A stretch of DNA of 20,095 nucleotides from VBOC01 sp035635475. GTDB lineage: Bacteria > Bacteroidota > Ignavibacteria > UBA10030 > SZUA-254. The notes below the pieces were generated by a model. It saw only the letters and a program-made list of their open reading frames with translations. It searched no databases and was not told the DNA's origin. Both the position numbers and the translations under genes were made by a program. The DNA lies in NCBI GenBank assembly GCA_035635475.1, contig DASQAZ010000023.1, positions 1-20,095 on the forward strand, in the 5' to 3' direction. Below, piece after piece: positions 1 to 6,484 of the stretch (within the stretch, counting starts at the first letter, position 1; each line of letters opens with the position of its first letter).

Positions 1-264
1 CTCCGCCCGCCGGACTGTCACCGCCTGGACGATCCCCTTCTCCCGGATCGACTCCTTGAGTTCGTCCAGCGCCTGCTGGTCGAAATCAGCACGCGGCTGG
101 AACGGGTTCGGCCGTATCCTGGCGATTTCGATGTGCATGACGCCGCCCGGAGCAGCCGTGAGCTCGGATGAACGCGCAAACGGGGCTTCCGCCTGTTCGC
201 CGGCCGGTGTGGTGCGAATAAGTGCGGAGAGTCCTTTTCCCAAACCGTGTTTAGCTTTGGACAT
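1..264 (-). CDS. parB: Chromosome-partitioning protein ParB, N-terminal part (cut by window edge)
   Basis: Only the first 88 codons are present; the gene runs off the left edge. The protein starts MSKAKHGLGKGLSALI, the hallmark basic N-terminus of chromosomal ParB/Spo0J that contacts and stimulates ParA. A low-complexity linker follows, then at about residues 55-75 the start of the ParB/sulfiredoxin-like domain (HIEIARIRPNPFQPR) and DELKESIREKGIVQAV. In the family this domain binds CTP and the protein spreads from parS sites. The ATG at 264-262 lies inside the 3' end of parA, a 14-nt overlap in another frame, which implies translational coupling. No parS-like site was recognised in the window. 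Family assignment is sure; the DNA-binding half is not visible. Confidence 0.95.
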   Translation of the reverse strand, partial: MSKAKHGLGKGLSALIRTTPAGEQAEAPFARSSELTAAPGGVMHIEIARIRPNPFQPRADFDQQALDELKESIREKGIVQAVTVRRAE

Positions 265-1063
265 AGCTGCCGGAGGTCGGTTGTGGATGGAGCGGCGCCG
301 GTTGCTGCCTGTCGAGGAATTCCCTGGCGAGCTGCATATAATTTTTCGCTCCGGATGAAATCGCCTCGTACAACAACACCGGTTTGCCGTAACTAGGAGC
401 TTCGCTCAGCCGCACGTTGCGGCTGATGAGAGTCTTAAAGACCTTGTCCCCGAAAAATTTCTTGACTTCGTCAATGATCTGGTTGGATAGCCGCAGCCTG
501 CTGTCGAACATTGTCATGAGCACTCCTTCAATTTCCAGTCTCGGATTCAGCTCGTTTCTGACCATGGTAATTGTGTTCAGCAGTTGACCCAGCCCTTCGA
601 GCGCAAAGTATTCACACTGCACCGGGATCAACACGGTATCCGCCGCGACGAGGCCGTTCAGCGTCAGGAGTCCGAGGGAAGGAGGACAATCGATGAAAAT
701 ATACTCATATTCACCCGCAAGCTTTTTGACAACCGCGGCCATCATATATTCACGGCGCTCGACATCCACGAGCTCCAGCTCGGCGCCGACCAGGTTGATG
801 TTCGACGGAAGAAGCGAGAGGAACGGCATATCGGTCTTGAGGATAAGCTCGTTCGGGTCCACGGCCCCGATCAGCGCGTCATAGACGCTCTGGCGATCCT
901 GATGGGCCTCAACCCCGAAACCGCTGGTCGAATTCGCCTGCGGATCGGTGTCAATGAGCAGGGTCGGGAACTCCGCGACTGCCACTCCGGCCGCAAGGTT
1001 GATCGCCGTGGTGGTTTTCCCGACTCCTCCCTTCTGATTTGCGATGGTGATAATCTTAGGCAT
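251..1063 (-). CDS. parA: Chromosome-partitioning ATPase ParA (Soj family)
   Basis: This 270-residue protein has the deviant Walker A motif KGGVGKTT at residues 11-18, with the signature Lys11. The switch/A' motif is LLIDTDPQANST at about 35-46, and FIDCPPSLGLLTLN, the Walker B region, lies in mid-protein. Length and motif order match chromosomal ParA/Soj, the ATPase that binds DNA non-specifically and moves ParB-parS complexes. The start is at 1063, six bases after the stop of the CopD-like gene upstream; the Shine-Dalgarno sequence is poor, so coupled translation is plausible. It overlaps parB by 14 nt. The absence of an N-terminal HTH extension argues against a plasmid type I ParA. No anomalies were seen in the motifs. 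Confidence 0.97.
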   Translation of the reverse strand: MPKIITIANQKGGVGKTTTAINLAAGVAVAEFPTLLIDTDPQANSTSGFGVEAHQDRQSVYDALIGAVDPNELILKTDMPFLSLLPSNINLVGAELELVDVERREYMMAAVVKKLAGEYEYIFIDCPPSLGLLTLNGLVAADTVLIPVQCEYFALEGLGQLLNTITMVRNELNPRLEIEGVLMTMFDSRLRLSNQIIDEVKKFFGDKVFKTLISRNVRLSEAPSYGKPVLLYEAISSGAKNYMQLAREFLDRQQPAPLHPQPTSGSYVQS

Positions 1064-1114
1064 ACACGCTCATTGCGGCAGCGAGAAAGAGGGAGCATAC
1101 ACGCTCATCGCGGC
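1060..1114. repeat. Imperfect 20-bp direct repeat at the CopD-like/parA junction
   Basis: Positions 1060-1079 and 1095-1114 are the same 20-mer (beginning gcatacacgctcat) with one mismatch (t1074 versus c1109), offset by 35 bp. One copy encodes the AAMSVYA stretch near the C-terminus of the CopD-like protein. The other spans its stop codon and the ATG of parA. It looks like a small local duplication that may have created the current junction. Confidence 0.7.
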
Positions 1115-1570
1115 GCCAATAAAAAGCGCGATAATTCCCAGCAGAATGTTCATCTTCCGGAACTGATCCAGCCGGTGGCGGTACAGCTCTGCCTTCTCAT
1201 TAAAGCCGCCATTTGATGAGGGGGAATCGAGGTACTTCAGCATTCTCGCATATCCCATCGCATAGAAAACCATCAGGATAAAGATCAGTTCCTTCAACCC
1301 CAGCAGTATGGACCAGGTATCTTTGAACTGGAACCAGATGAAATGTGGGCTGAGCAGCATCATGAGAACGCCGGAGATCAGGATCGACCACACGCTCATC
1401 CACACGAACCCGACAAAGCGTCTGTTTACATGACGAACGATTCCCGAATCGGGTCCGGTTTCGGAATCCGTGATCGGTTGCAGGACAGCACTCTGAAACA
1501 TCAACCCGCCGAGCCAGATCACGATGCCGATGACATGGAGACTGCGGCAAATCCAGAGCAGAAAATCCAA
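1070..1570 (-). CDS. CopD-like four-helix integral membrane protein
   Basis: This 166-residue hydrophobic protein has four predicted membrane helices (about residues 3-30, 52-74, 85-107 and 139-158). The first helix carries SLHVIGIVIWLGGLMF, a pattern common in CopD-type and related small cytochrome-b-like membrane proteins; His12 lies within it and could be a metal or haem ligand (inference). The only possible start is a TTG at 1570, because an in-frame stop lies four codons upstream and the next Met falls inside helix 1; no clear Shine-Dalgarno sequence is seen. It is first in the unit with parA and parB, six bases from parA, and preceded by a good promoter at 1631-1659. Substrate or partner is unknown; copper handling is only a family-level suggestion. 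Confidence 0.75.
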   Translation of the reverse strand: MDFLLWICRSLHVIGIVIWLGGLMFQSAVLQPITDSETGPDSGIVRHVNRRFVGFVWMSVWSILISGVLMMLLSPHFIWFQFKDTWSILLGLKELIFILMVFYAMGYARMLKYLDSPSSNGGFNEKAELYRHRLDQFRKMNILLGIIALFIGAAMSVYAPSFSLPQ

Positions 1571-1630
1571 GAACGGCTGCTATTTCAGTGTGAGGGGCAG
1601 TGAATTAATCCGGAATCCACAGTCTTGCCC

Positions 1631-1659
1631 AATATAGAATTATTCTCCGCATTATGCAA
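1631..1659 (-). promoter_or_regulatory. Sigma-70-type promoter for the CopD-like-parA-parB unit
   Basis: On the minus strand the sequence is TTGCAT (1659-1654), a 17-nt spacer, then TATATT (1636-1631). Transcription would begin near 1624, about 54 nt before the TTG start at 1570. It sits directly after the stop of the MauE-like gene, consistent with a new transcription unit. Confidence 0.6.
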
Positions 1660-1674
1660 TGCTCGCGGGGGCAA

Positions 1675-2151
1675 TTATGAATGAGACCCGGTCGCGCCGT
1701 CTGCCGTCGCCGGTGCATTTTGCGCAGGTTCGCGTGAAGAGAAGATATAGACGTATAGTGCAAGAACCAGGAGTCCCAGGTCTTCACCGGCGCGTGTCCA
1801 GCTCACCGGCGTCCGATATGCCCCTCCAAAACAACCGCAATCGATGTTCAACTGGCGGGCCATGGCGGAAAGGATCGCAAATGTGAACAGGCACAGGAGA
1901 ATGGTTACGATGAGCGAACTCCCTCGAACCATGTATCCCGCAAGTAAAAAAACACCGCAGAGAAGCTCCAACCACGGGACCAACAACGCAAAAATGTTAA
2001 CCGTCGGAAACGGAAGAAGGCGATAGGCGTCGACCGACACCGAGAACGCTTCGGGGGATGCGATTTTGTCGACACTCGCCACAATGAATATCACGCCGAG
2101 GATCAGCCGGGCAAGAAGGAGCACAAATCTATTTTCGAGAAGTTTTTTCAC
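1675..2151 (-). CDS. MauE/DoxX-like membrane protein with CGC motif
   Basis: This 158-residue protein has four predicted membrane helices (roughly 8-28, 52-72, 77-98 and 123-140). Its N-terminus, LARLILGVIFIVASVDKI, is typical of DoxX/MauE proteins. The loop before the last helix carries DCGCFGG (Cys105 and Cys107), the cysteine pair seen in MauE-like proteins, which are thought to take part in thiol-disulfide or maturation chemistry across the membrane. The start is a GTG at 2151 with AAAGG upstream. It begins five bases after the rhodanese stop, so the two are almost certainly co-translated, and a redox/sulfur partnership is plausible. The C-terminal 20 residues are hydrophilic and low in complexity. 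The exact substrate is unknown. Confidence 0.82.
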   Translation of the reverse strand: MKKLLENRFVLLLARLILGVIFIVASVDKIASPEAFSVSVDAYRLLPFPTVNIFALLVPWLELLCGVFLLAGYMVRGSSLIVTILLCLFTFAILSAMARQLNIDCGCFGGAYRTPVSWTRAGEDLGLLVLALYVYIFSSREPAQNAPATADGATGSHS

Positions 2152-2156
2152 GGCCT

Positions 2157-2771
2157 TTACAATCGTCCCGGCGATGCGGAGTCAACGGCCATCCTTGCTT
2201 TCACCCAACCGTCCCATCCCTCGTCGTACAGGTACAGTCTCTTGAAACCGATTGCACTCATGAACTCCGCCAGCATGCGGCCCAGGTGGCATTCGGGATT
2301 GTTGCAATAAATGACCACGAGCGTATCGCGCGGCATCGGAGCTAATTCTGCAAAATGCTCGTCGGCATCGAGGCCGAAAATGTTTCGGGCTCCCGTGATG
2401 TGCCCCTTCCGGTAGGCGGCCGAGTCGCGCGCATCTGCCAGAAAGACGTGGCCGTCCCGTAGAAGCTGATTGAGTTGCGCAAGACTGATGATGCGGTAAA
2501 CTTGCTCAGCCCTGGGCGAATCGATCGCCGCAGAATCTGCTCTCGCGAGCGCCCTGTCATGCAGAGGAGCGATCACCCTAATCCGGCCCGAGTCGGCCGG
2601 GCCTCGGGCGAAGAGCTCCGAATCGGAAACGGCAACGTTGTGTGCCGCCGTCCGGATCAACGGAATGCTTTTGGTCGAGAACACATTATAGACACCGGCG
2701 AGCAATCCCGCCATTATAAACACGCGGGCGATCTCGCCCACAAGCGTCATCCGCTTTGACGAGGCCGTCAT
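2157..2771 (-). CDS. Membrane-anchored rhodanese-domain protein
   Basis: This 204-residue protein has an N-terminal hydrophobic segment at about 14-32 (a signal anchor) and a linker to about 85. A rhodanese-like domain spans 90-195: the substrate-side motif is FLADARDSAAYRKGHITGARN, and the active-site strand-loop is VVIYCNNPECHLG, with the presumed persulfide Cys156 and a second Cys161 in the same loop. The domain would face the periplasm if the anchor is uncleaved. Two cysteines in the loop, plus the downstream MauE-like CGC protein, suggest thiol/disulfide or sulfur-transfer work at the envelope (inference). Its ATG overlaps the fmt stop by four bases (ATGA at 2771-2768). Confidence 0.85.
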   Translation of the reverse strand: MTASSKRMTLVGEIARVFIMAGLLAGVYNVFSTKSIPLIRTAAHNVAVSDSELFARGPADSGRIRVIAPLHDRALARADSAAIDSPRAEQVYRIISLAQLNQLLRDGHVFLADARDSAAYRKGHITGARNIFGLDADEHFAELAPMPRDTLVVIYCNNPECHLGRMLAEFMSAIGFKRLYLYDEGWDGWVKARMAVDSASPGRL

Positions 2772-3691
2772 TGGAGCTTGTCACCCACCGGGAGACGATA
2801 GCCGCGGAGGAACTCGCCCGCCGCCATCTTTCGCTTGCCTTCCTGCTGTATCTCTGTTATCTCAACCACTCCATCCCCTGTTGATACACGGAGGAGATCT
2901 CCGGCATTGAGAATCTCACCGGGCGCGCCGGCCCCGTTAACCTTGGCGACGACCGTCCGGTAAATTTTCAGGAGCGTCTGGTTGTGGTAGGCGATTGCAC
3001 AGGGCTTTGGGGAGAGCCCTCGCACGAGGTTGTGAACCTCAATCGCTCGCTTTGACCAATCGATTTTAGTATGATCCTTAAGAATTTTCGGCGCGGGGGT
3101 TGCCAAAGAGTCGTCTTGCGGCTTCGGCACGGCTTTCCCCGACTCGATGAGGCGTACGGAGTGCAGGACGACCTCCGCGCCGACTTCTGCGAGCCGGTCA
3201 TGTAGCTCACCCGCTGTTTCATTCTCCCCGATCGGCACTCTCGCCTGCAGGATGATCGTACCGGTGTCGACAGTCTCTTGAAGAAAAAAGGACGTGACTC
3301 CCGTTTCGCGCTCCCCCTTGATGATGGCCCAGTTGATCGGTGCGGCGCCCCGGTACTTTGGAAGAAGAGATGCGTGAAGATTGAAGGCGCCCAGCTTTGC
3401 AATCTTGAACACCTCTGCAGGCAGGATCCGGAATGCCACGACGACGAAAAGGTCGGGCTCCAGTGAGCGGAGGCTCGCCATAAATGACTCCTCTTTCAGC
3501 TTTTCGGGCTGGAGAATGTCGAGCTTCCTCTCCTGGGCGAACGTTTTCACGGGTGAGCCCGAAACCTGCAGTCCCCGCCCGGCGGGTTTATCTGGAGCGG
3601 TGACGACTGCCGCTATCGGGTACTCATGTTCCAGGAGAATTTTGAGACTGGGAAGAGCAAATTCCGGTGTTCCCATGAAGACAATCCGCAT
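2768..3691 (-). CDS. fmt: Methionyl-tRNA formyltransferase
   Basis: Fmt transfers a formyl group from 10-formyl-tetrahydrofolate to Met-tRNA for translation initiation. The protein starts MRIVFMGTPEFALPSL (Rossmann-like formyltransferase fold) and contains the catalytic and folate-site stretch HASLLPKYRGAAPINWAI with the invariant Asn-His-Ser/Asp type signature. A C-terminal OB-fold domain lies at about 200-307. The ATG at 3691 is chosen over a GTG eight codons upstream because AGGA lies five bases before it and family members start at this Met; length is then 307 aa, normal for the family. It follows def by 30 bases, the widespread def-fmt arrangement, and overlaps the rhodanese gene by four bases. 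Confidence 0.97.
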   Translation of the reverse strand: MRIVFMGTPEFALPSLKILLEHEYPIAAVVTAPDKPAGRGLQVSGSPVKTFAQERKLDILQPEKLKEESFMASLRSLEPDLFVVVAFRILPAEVFKIAKLGAFNLHASLLPKYRGAAPINWAIIKGERETGVTSFFLQETVDTGTIILQARVPIGENETAGELHDRLAEVGAEVVLHSVRLIESGKAVPKPQDDSLATPAPKILKDHTKIDWSKRAIEVHNLVRGLSPKPCAIAYHNQTLLKIYRTVVAKVNGAGAPGEILNAGDLLRVSTGDGVVEITEIQQEGKRKMAAGEFLRGYRLPVGDKLQ

Positions 3692-3721
3692 GCATCCTGC
3701 AGGATTACGGAGCACCGGGTG

Positions 3722-4279
3722 CTAAGCCGCGACTTCTGCCGCGGTGGCAACGGGGTAGGAAACTTCGAAATCCCCTTTTTGAATCATCCGCAGACGGGGA
3801 GCGTGCAGCTTTTTTTCCGCAGAGGAGAGGTGATCAAGAAAGAGAATTCCGTTCAGGTGATCGATTTCATGAAGAATGACTCTGGCCAAAAGGCCGCTTG
3901 CCTCCAAACTGACATCCTGAAAATCGGCGTTTTTAAATCCGAACTTGACTTTTTCGCTCCGCTCGACATCGTCCCGGACCTCGGGGATGCTCAAGCATCC
4001 TTCTTCCATTGTCCAGGATCCTTCCTCGGAGACGACAGCCGGATTGATGAGCACGATCGGCTTCAAGCCCTTTGTCTCCTCCATATCCGATAGGTCGATG
4101 ACGATGACCCGGCGAAGAACTCCAATCTGGTTCGCGGCGAGACCGATTCCGTCGGCGTTACGCATCGTCTCGAACATGTCCATGATGAGCTTCACAGTTT
4201 CATTCGTCAGCTGCCTGACTGGCTGCGCCTTCTTCCGGAGGACCGCACTGCCGTAGGTATGAATAGGAAGGACGGACAT
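3722..4279 (-). CDS. def: Peptide deformylase
   Basis: Def removes the formyl group from the N-terminal Met of nascent proteins, undoing the action of Fmt encoded next to it. All three signature motifs are present: GIGLAANQIG (motif 1, about residue 43), EGCLSIP (motif 2, metal-binding Cys) and HEIDHLNGILF (motif 3, two metal-binding His plus catalytic Glu). Length is 185 aa, normal for a type 1 bacterial enzyme. A GAGAAG Shine-Dalgarno sequence lies five bases before the ATG at 4279, and a strong promoter lies just upstream, making def the first gene of the def-fmt-rhodanese-MauE operon. No abnormal residues were seen. Confidence 0.98.
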   Translation of the reverse strand: MSVLPIHTYGSAVLRKKAQPVRQLTNETVKLIMDMFETMRNADGIGLAANQIGVLRRVIVIDLSDMEETKGLKPIVLINPAVVSEEGSWTMEEGCLSIPEVRDDVERSEKVKFGFKNADFQDVSLEASGLLARVILHEIDHLNGILFLDHLSSAEKKLHAPRLRMIQKGDFEVSYPVATAAEVAA

Positions 4280-4302
4280 AGCTTCTCAAATCGCCCAAAT
4301 TC

Positions 4303-4331
4303 AATATAAAAATCCGAGGGACGAAAAACAA
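4303..4331 (-). promoter_or_regulatory. Sigma-70-type promoter for def-fmt operon
   Basis: On the minus strand the sequence is TTGTTT (4331-4326), a 17-nt spacer, then TATATT (4308-4303). Transcription would begin near 4296, giving a 5' leader of about 17 nt to the def ATG. Confidence 0.65.
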
Positions 4332-4343
4332 CAGACAATTTGG

Positions 4344-4440
4344 AATCGATTTTCACGCGAGGCAACGAATCGACGATCAAATCGATTCATGAATGAGGCA
4401 TCGGGGGAGGCAAATTTGCCGGAAACGTCTCGGTTCCCGG
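4344..4440. repeat. Cluster of short palindromes between rpoD and def
   Basis: The gap behind rpoD holds a hairpin CCGGAAA (4419-4425) / TTCCCGG (4434-4440) with one G-T pair. A perfect 12-bp palindrome, ggcaaatttgcc (4409-4420), overlaps its foot, and AATCGATT occurs twice (4344-4351 and 4380-4387). The hairpin lies 14 bases after the rpoD stop and could end that transcript, but no T-run follows. The AATCGATT pair lies upstream of the def promoter and could be an operator; this is inference. Confidence 0.4.
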
Positions 4441-4453
4441 AATACGCCTATTT

Positions 4454-5311
4454 TTATCCGAGATAAGCCCGAAGCTGCTTGCTTCGTGAGGCATGGCGGA
4501 GGCGCCGGATCGCCTTCTCCTTGATCTGGCGTACCCTTTCGCGTGTGAGTTGAAACTTCTCGCCGATCTCTTCCAGCGTGAGCGAATGCTCCCGGCCGAG
4601 ACCGAAGTAAAGGCGAATCACTTCGGCTTCACGTTCAGTCAGCGTTCCGAGCGCCCGCTCGACTTCCTTGCTGAGCGACTCCTTTATGAGTGAATGATCG
4701 GGGAGCGGCGTCCTCTCGTCCTGGATGACGTCGAGAAGCCGGTTGTCCTCGCCCTGCGCGAACGGGGCGTCCATCGAGAGATGGCGCCCCGAAATCTTCA
4801 GTGTATCGGCAACCTCGAAGAGAGACATGTCGAGCTCTTCGGCCAATTCGCTCGCACTCGGCTCCCGTTCAAATTCCTGCTCGAGCGTGCTGAACGCCTT
4901 GCCGATCTTGTTCAGCGCTCCGACGCGGTTGAGCGGAAGGCGGACGATGCGCGACTGCTCCGCAAGCGCCTGCAGAATTGACTGGCGGATCCACCATACG
5001 GCGTAGGAAATGAACTTGAAGCCGCGCGTCTCATCGAAGCGCTTGGCGGCTTTGATCAATCCAAGATTCCCTTCGTTGATCAAATCGCCGAGCGAGAGGC
5101 CCTGGTTCTGGTATTGTTTGGCGACACTGACGACAAAGCGAAGATTCGCCTTCGTCAGTTTCTCCAGTGCCTTCTGGTCCCCCTTCTTGATTCGCCGCGC
5201 AAGATCGATCTCTTCTTCCGGGTCGAGCAGTTCAACCTTGCCGATCTCCTGCAGGTACTTATCGAGAGACTGGCTTTCTCTATTTGTATATTGCTTATTT
5301 ACCTTCGCCAT
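4454..5311 (-). CDS. rpoD: Primary RNA polymerase sigma factor (RpoD/SigA, short form)
   Basis: This 285-residue sigma-70 has no region 1.1. Region 1.2 (SLDKYLQEIGKVELLDPEEE) starts at about residue 15. Region 2 carries DLINEGNLGLIKAAKRFD and the -10 recognition stretch FISYAVWWIRQSILQALAEQSR. Regions 3 and 4 follow, with the -35 recognition helix-turn-helix LTLEEIGEKFQLTRERVRQIKEKA. The NRESQSLDKYLQEIGKV N-terminus is that of the Bacteroidetes/Chlorobi primary sigma factors, where a length near 285 aa is normal; the strong region 2.4 and 4.2 conservation argues against an alternative sigma. It lies 88 bases downstream of a EutN-like gene on the same strand; no convincing separate promoter was found in that gap. 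Confidence 0.94.
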   Translation of the reverse strand: MAKVNKQYTNRESQSLDKYLQEIGKVELLDPEEEIDLARRIKKGDQKALEKLTKANLRFVVSVAKQYQNQGLSLGDLINEGNLGLIKAAKRFDETRGFKFISYAVWWIRQSILQALAEQSRIVRLPLNRVGALNKIGKAFSTLEQEFEREPSASELAEELDMSLFEVADTLKISGRHLSMDAPFAQGEDNRLLDVIQDERTPLPDHSLIKESLSKEVERALGTLTEREAEVIRLYFGLGREHSLTLEEIGEKFQLTRERVRQIKEKAIRRLRHASRSKQLRAYLG

Positions 5312-5399
5312 GCACCATTTTCAGAAAAACTGTCCCACCTACTCATATAACGCCGCAAGCCGCCAGAAGATTTCCCGTACCGGGCGCCCCTCGCGGCAA

Positions 5400-5678
5400 T
5401 CAACGCCCTTCCCTATCGATATCCACACGGTCGACAATGCCGATAATACTGGCGTCAACGGGAGCCATCTCGACAGGCAGGGGTATCGTCGCTTCGCGCG
5501 CCGTGATGTAGAAAACCGTTTCTCCGGGACCTGCGCCGACCGTGTCGACTGCCACGATCGGATCACCCACATTCTTAAGGTCGGCATTGAGCGGCTGAAT
5601 AAATTGAAGCTTGAAGCTGACCAGATTCTCATCCTTCCGGGTTGCCCAGACCGTTCCTATCACTTTAGCGAAGTACAT
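5400..5678 (-). CDS. EutN/CcmL-family microcompartment vertex protein (copy 2)
   Basis: This 92-residue protein is of the pentameric BMC-P family that caps the vertices of bacterial microcompartments. It shows the family pattern KVIGTVWATRKDENLV (residues 5-20), IVAVDTVGAGPGE in the middle and PVDASIIGIVDRVDI at the end. In place of the usual GSSAR loop it has TAREAT, a divergence from the neighbouring copy. An AGGAAA Shine-Dalgarno sequence precedes the ATG at 5678. It lies 70 bases after the first EutN-like gene, with a perfect 9-bp inverted repeat between them, and 88 bases before rpoD. The cargo it encloses cannot be told from this gene; no hexameric shell protein is in the window. Confidence 0.93.
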   Translation of the reverse strand: MYFAKVIGTVWATRKDENLVSFKLQFIQPLNADLKNVGDPIVAVDTVGAGPGETVFYITAREATIPLPVEMAPVDASIIGIVDRVDIDREGR

Positions 5679-5700
5679 CAGTGATTTCCTATGCCGGCCC

Positions 5701-5746
5701 GACGCCGGTTAAATGTGTGATCGGTCTGACTGCCGGCACCGGCGTC
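5701..5746. repeat. Perfect 9-bp inverted repeat between the two vertex-protein genes
   Basis: GACGCCGGT (5701-5709) and ACCGGCGTC (5738-5746) are exact reverse complements with a 28-nt loop, starting two bases past the stop of the upstream vertex gene. No T-run follows, so it is more likely an mRNA-stability or expression-ratio element than a terminator (inference). Confidence 0.55.
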
Positions 5747-5748
5747 CG

Positions 5749-6018
5749 TCAGTCCGCAATATCCAGTTTGTCGACGACCGCCATGATGACGGCATCGACC
5801 GGTTTATTCTTGGTCTGGGCTGTCTGCCGGGCGGAACTTCCGCTGCACACAAGCACCACATCGCCTGCTCCGGCTTGCACGGTGTCGACCGCGACGACGA
5901 ACGTGTCTTTCAGCTTATAATCCAGGCCGATGTGTTTGACGATCTGGAATTTCAATCCAACGAGTTCCTCGTCCTTCCGAGTCGCCCAAACCGTTCCGAC
6001 TACTTTCCCGAGAAACAT
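5749..6018 (-). CDS. EutN/CcmL-family microcompartment vertex protein (copy 1)
   Basis: This 89-residue BMC-P family protein has KVVGTVWATRKDEELV near the N-terminus, VAVDTVQAGAGDVVLV and the canonical loop CSGSSARQTAQ. It ends KPVDAVIMAVVDKLDI. Proteins of this family form pentamers at the vertices of icosahedral shells. It shares the GTVWATRKDE core and C-terminal pattern with the neighbour at 5400-5678, so the pair is probably an old duplication with different interface loops. Microcompartments often encode several vertex proteins. A short Shine-Dalgarno-like GGGATT lies before the ATG at 6018. The 240 bases upstream hold no convincing gene. Confidence 0.94.
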   Translation of the reverse strand: MFLGKVVGTVWATRKDEELVGLKFQIVKHIGLDYKLKDTFVVAVDTVQAGAGDVVLVCSGSSARQTAQTKNKPVDAVIMAVVDKLDIAD

Positions 6019-6258
6019 CTTAAAAATCCCCTATGATTGTGTATACGGTTCGACGCTTGATTCGGTTGCCCGGCCCGGCCGTCGCCCGAGGTCTCTCTGA
6101 GTGGGCTCCGGAGAACCCCGGGGGGGAATGCCCGCGAGGGTGCGTTTCAAGTTTCAAAAGGAAATCATCAACACAATAGAAATCAGCGGGAAGGGCAACA
6201 TCGTTCTGTTCATCCGCGGATCGCCGGCTCCACTCCATGCCATTGGCGGAGCCGGAGT
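6019..6258. other. Non-coding gap upstream of the vertex genes, with hairpins
   Basis: This 240-base gap has no ORF with recognisable family features. Next to the zinc-ribbon stop there is an exact 8-bp stem, CCGGCTCC (6224-6231) / GGAGCCGG (6248-6255), and inside the gap the palindrome ATCCGCGGAT (6212-6221). A G-rich stretch follows near 6115-6126. A TATACA near 6041-6047 on the minus strand could be a -10 box for the vertex genes, but no matching -35 was found. No T-run follows the stem, so termination is unproven. Confidence 0.4.
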
Positions 6259-6453
6259 TCAGGCATACACCTCTTTTTCATTGCACTTGCACACCTGAAT
6301 CCGCCGGTTGCTGAAGCGTACGCTGCCGTGCTTCGAAGGTTCTGACTTGACGTAGAGGATCGGCATTCGGATCGCACCGCACTTGGGGCATTTCTTGCCC
6401 GCCTGAGCGGCTGCCTTCGTGACTTTATCTTGAAAGGTCTGTTGCTTTGCCAT
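6259..6453 (-). CDS. Small zinc-ribbon-like protein (64 aa)
   Basis: This 64-residue basic protein begins MAKQQTFQDKVTKAA, has CPKCG at residues 22-26 and ends with a second pair in VCKCNEKEVYA (CxC). Four cysteines in two knuckles suggest one structural zinc ion. The middle contains ILYVKSEPSKHGSVRF, with no enzyme motif. A strong AGGAAGGA Shine-Dalgarno sequence lies before the ATG, supporting a real gene. It follows the GAF/GGDEF gene by 31 bases and precedes the vertex genes on the same strand. Function is unknown; an RNA-, DNA- or protein-binding role would be guesswork. Confidence 0.8.
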   Translation of the reverse strand: MAKQQTFQDKVTKAAAQAGKKCPKCGAIRMPILYVKSEPSKHGSVRFSNRRIQVCKCNEKEVYA

Positions 6454-6484
6454 GTTGTTCCTTCCTGATTACTTTTTCGTTCGA

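Noticed and set aside
584..1216. 210-codon plus-strand frame opposite parA
   Set aside because: Mirrors parA codons, crosses the parA/CopD-like boundary and has no family signal.
3692..3715. Longer fmt using a GTG at 3715
   Set aside because: The ATG at 3691 has a good AGGA at proper spacing and matches the usual Fmt start.
6020..6238. 72-codon frame upstream of the first vertex gene, minus strand
   Set aside because: No family pattern, poor start region, and it covers hairpins; more likely a non-coding gap.
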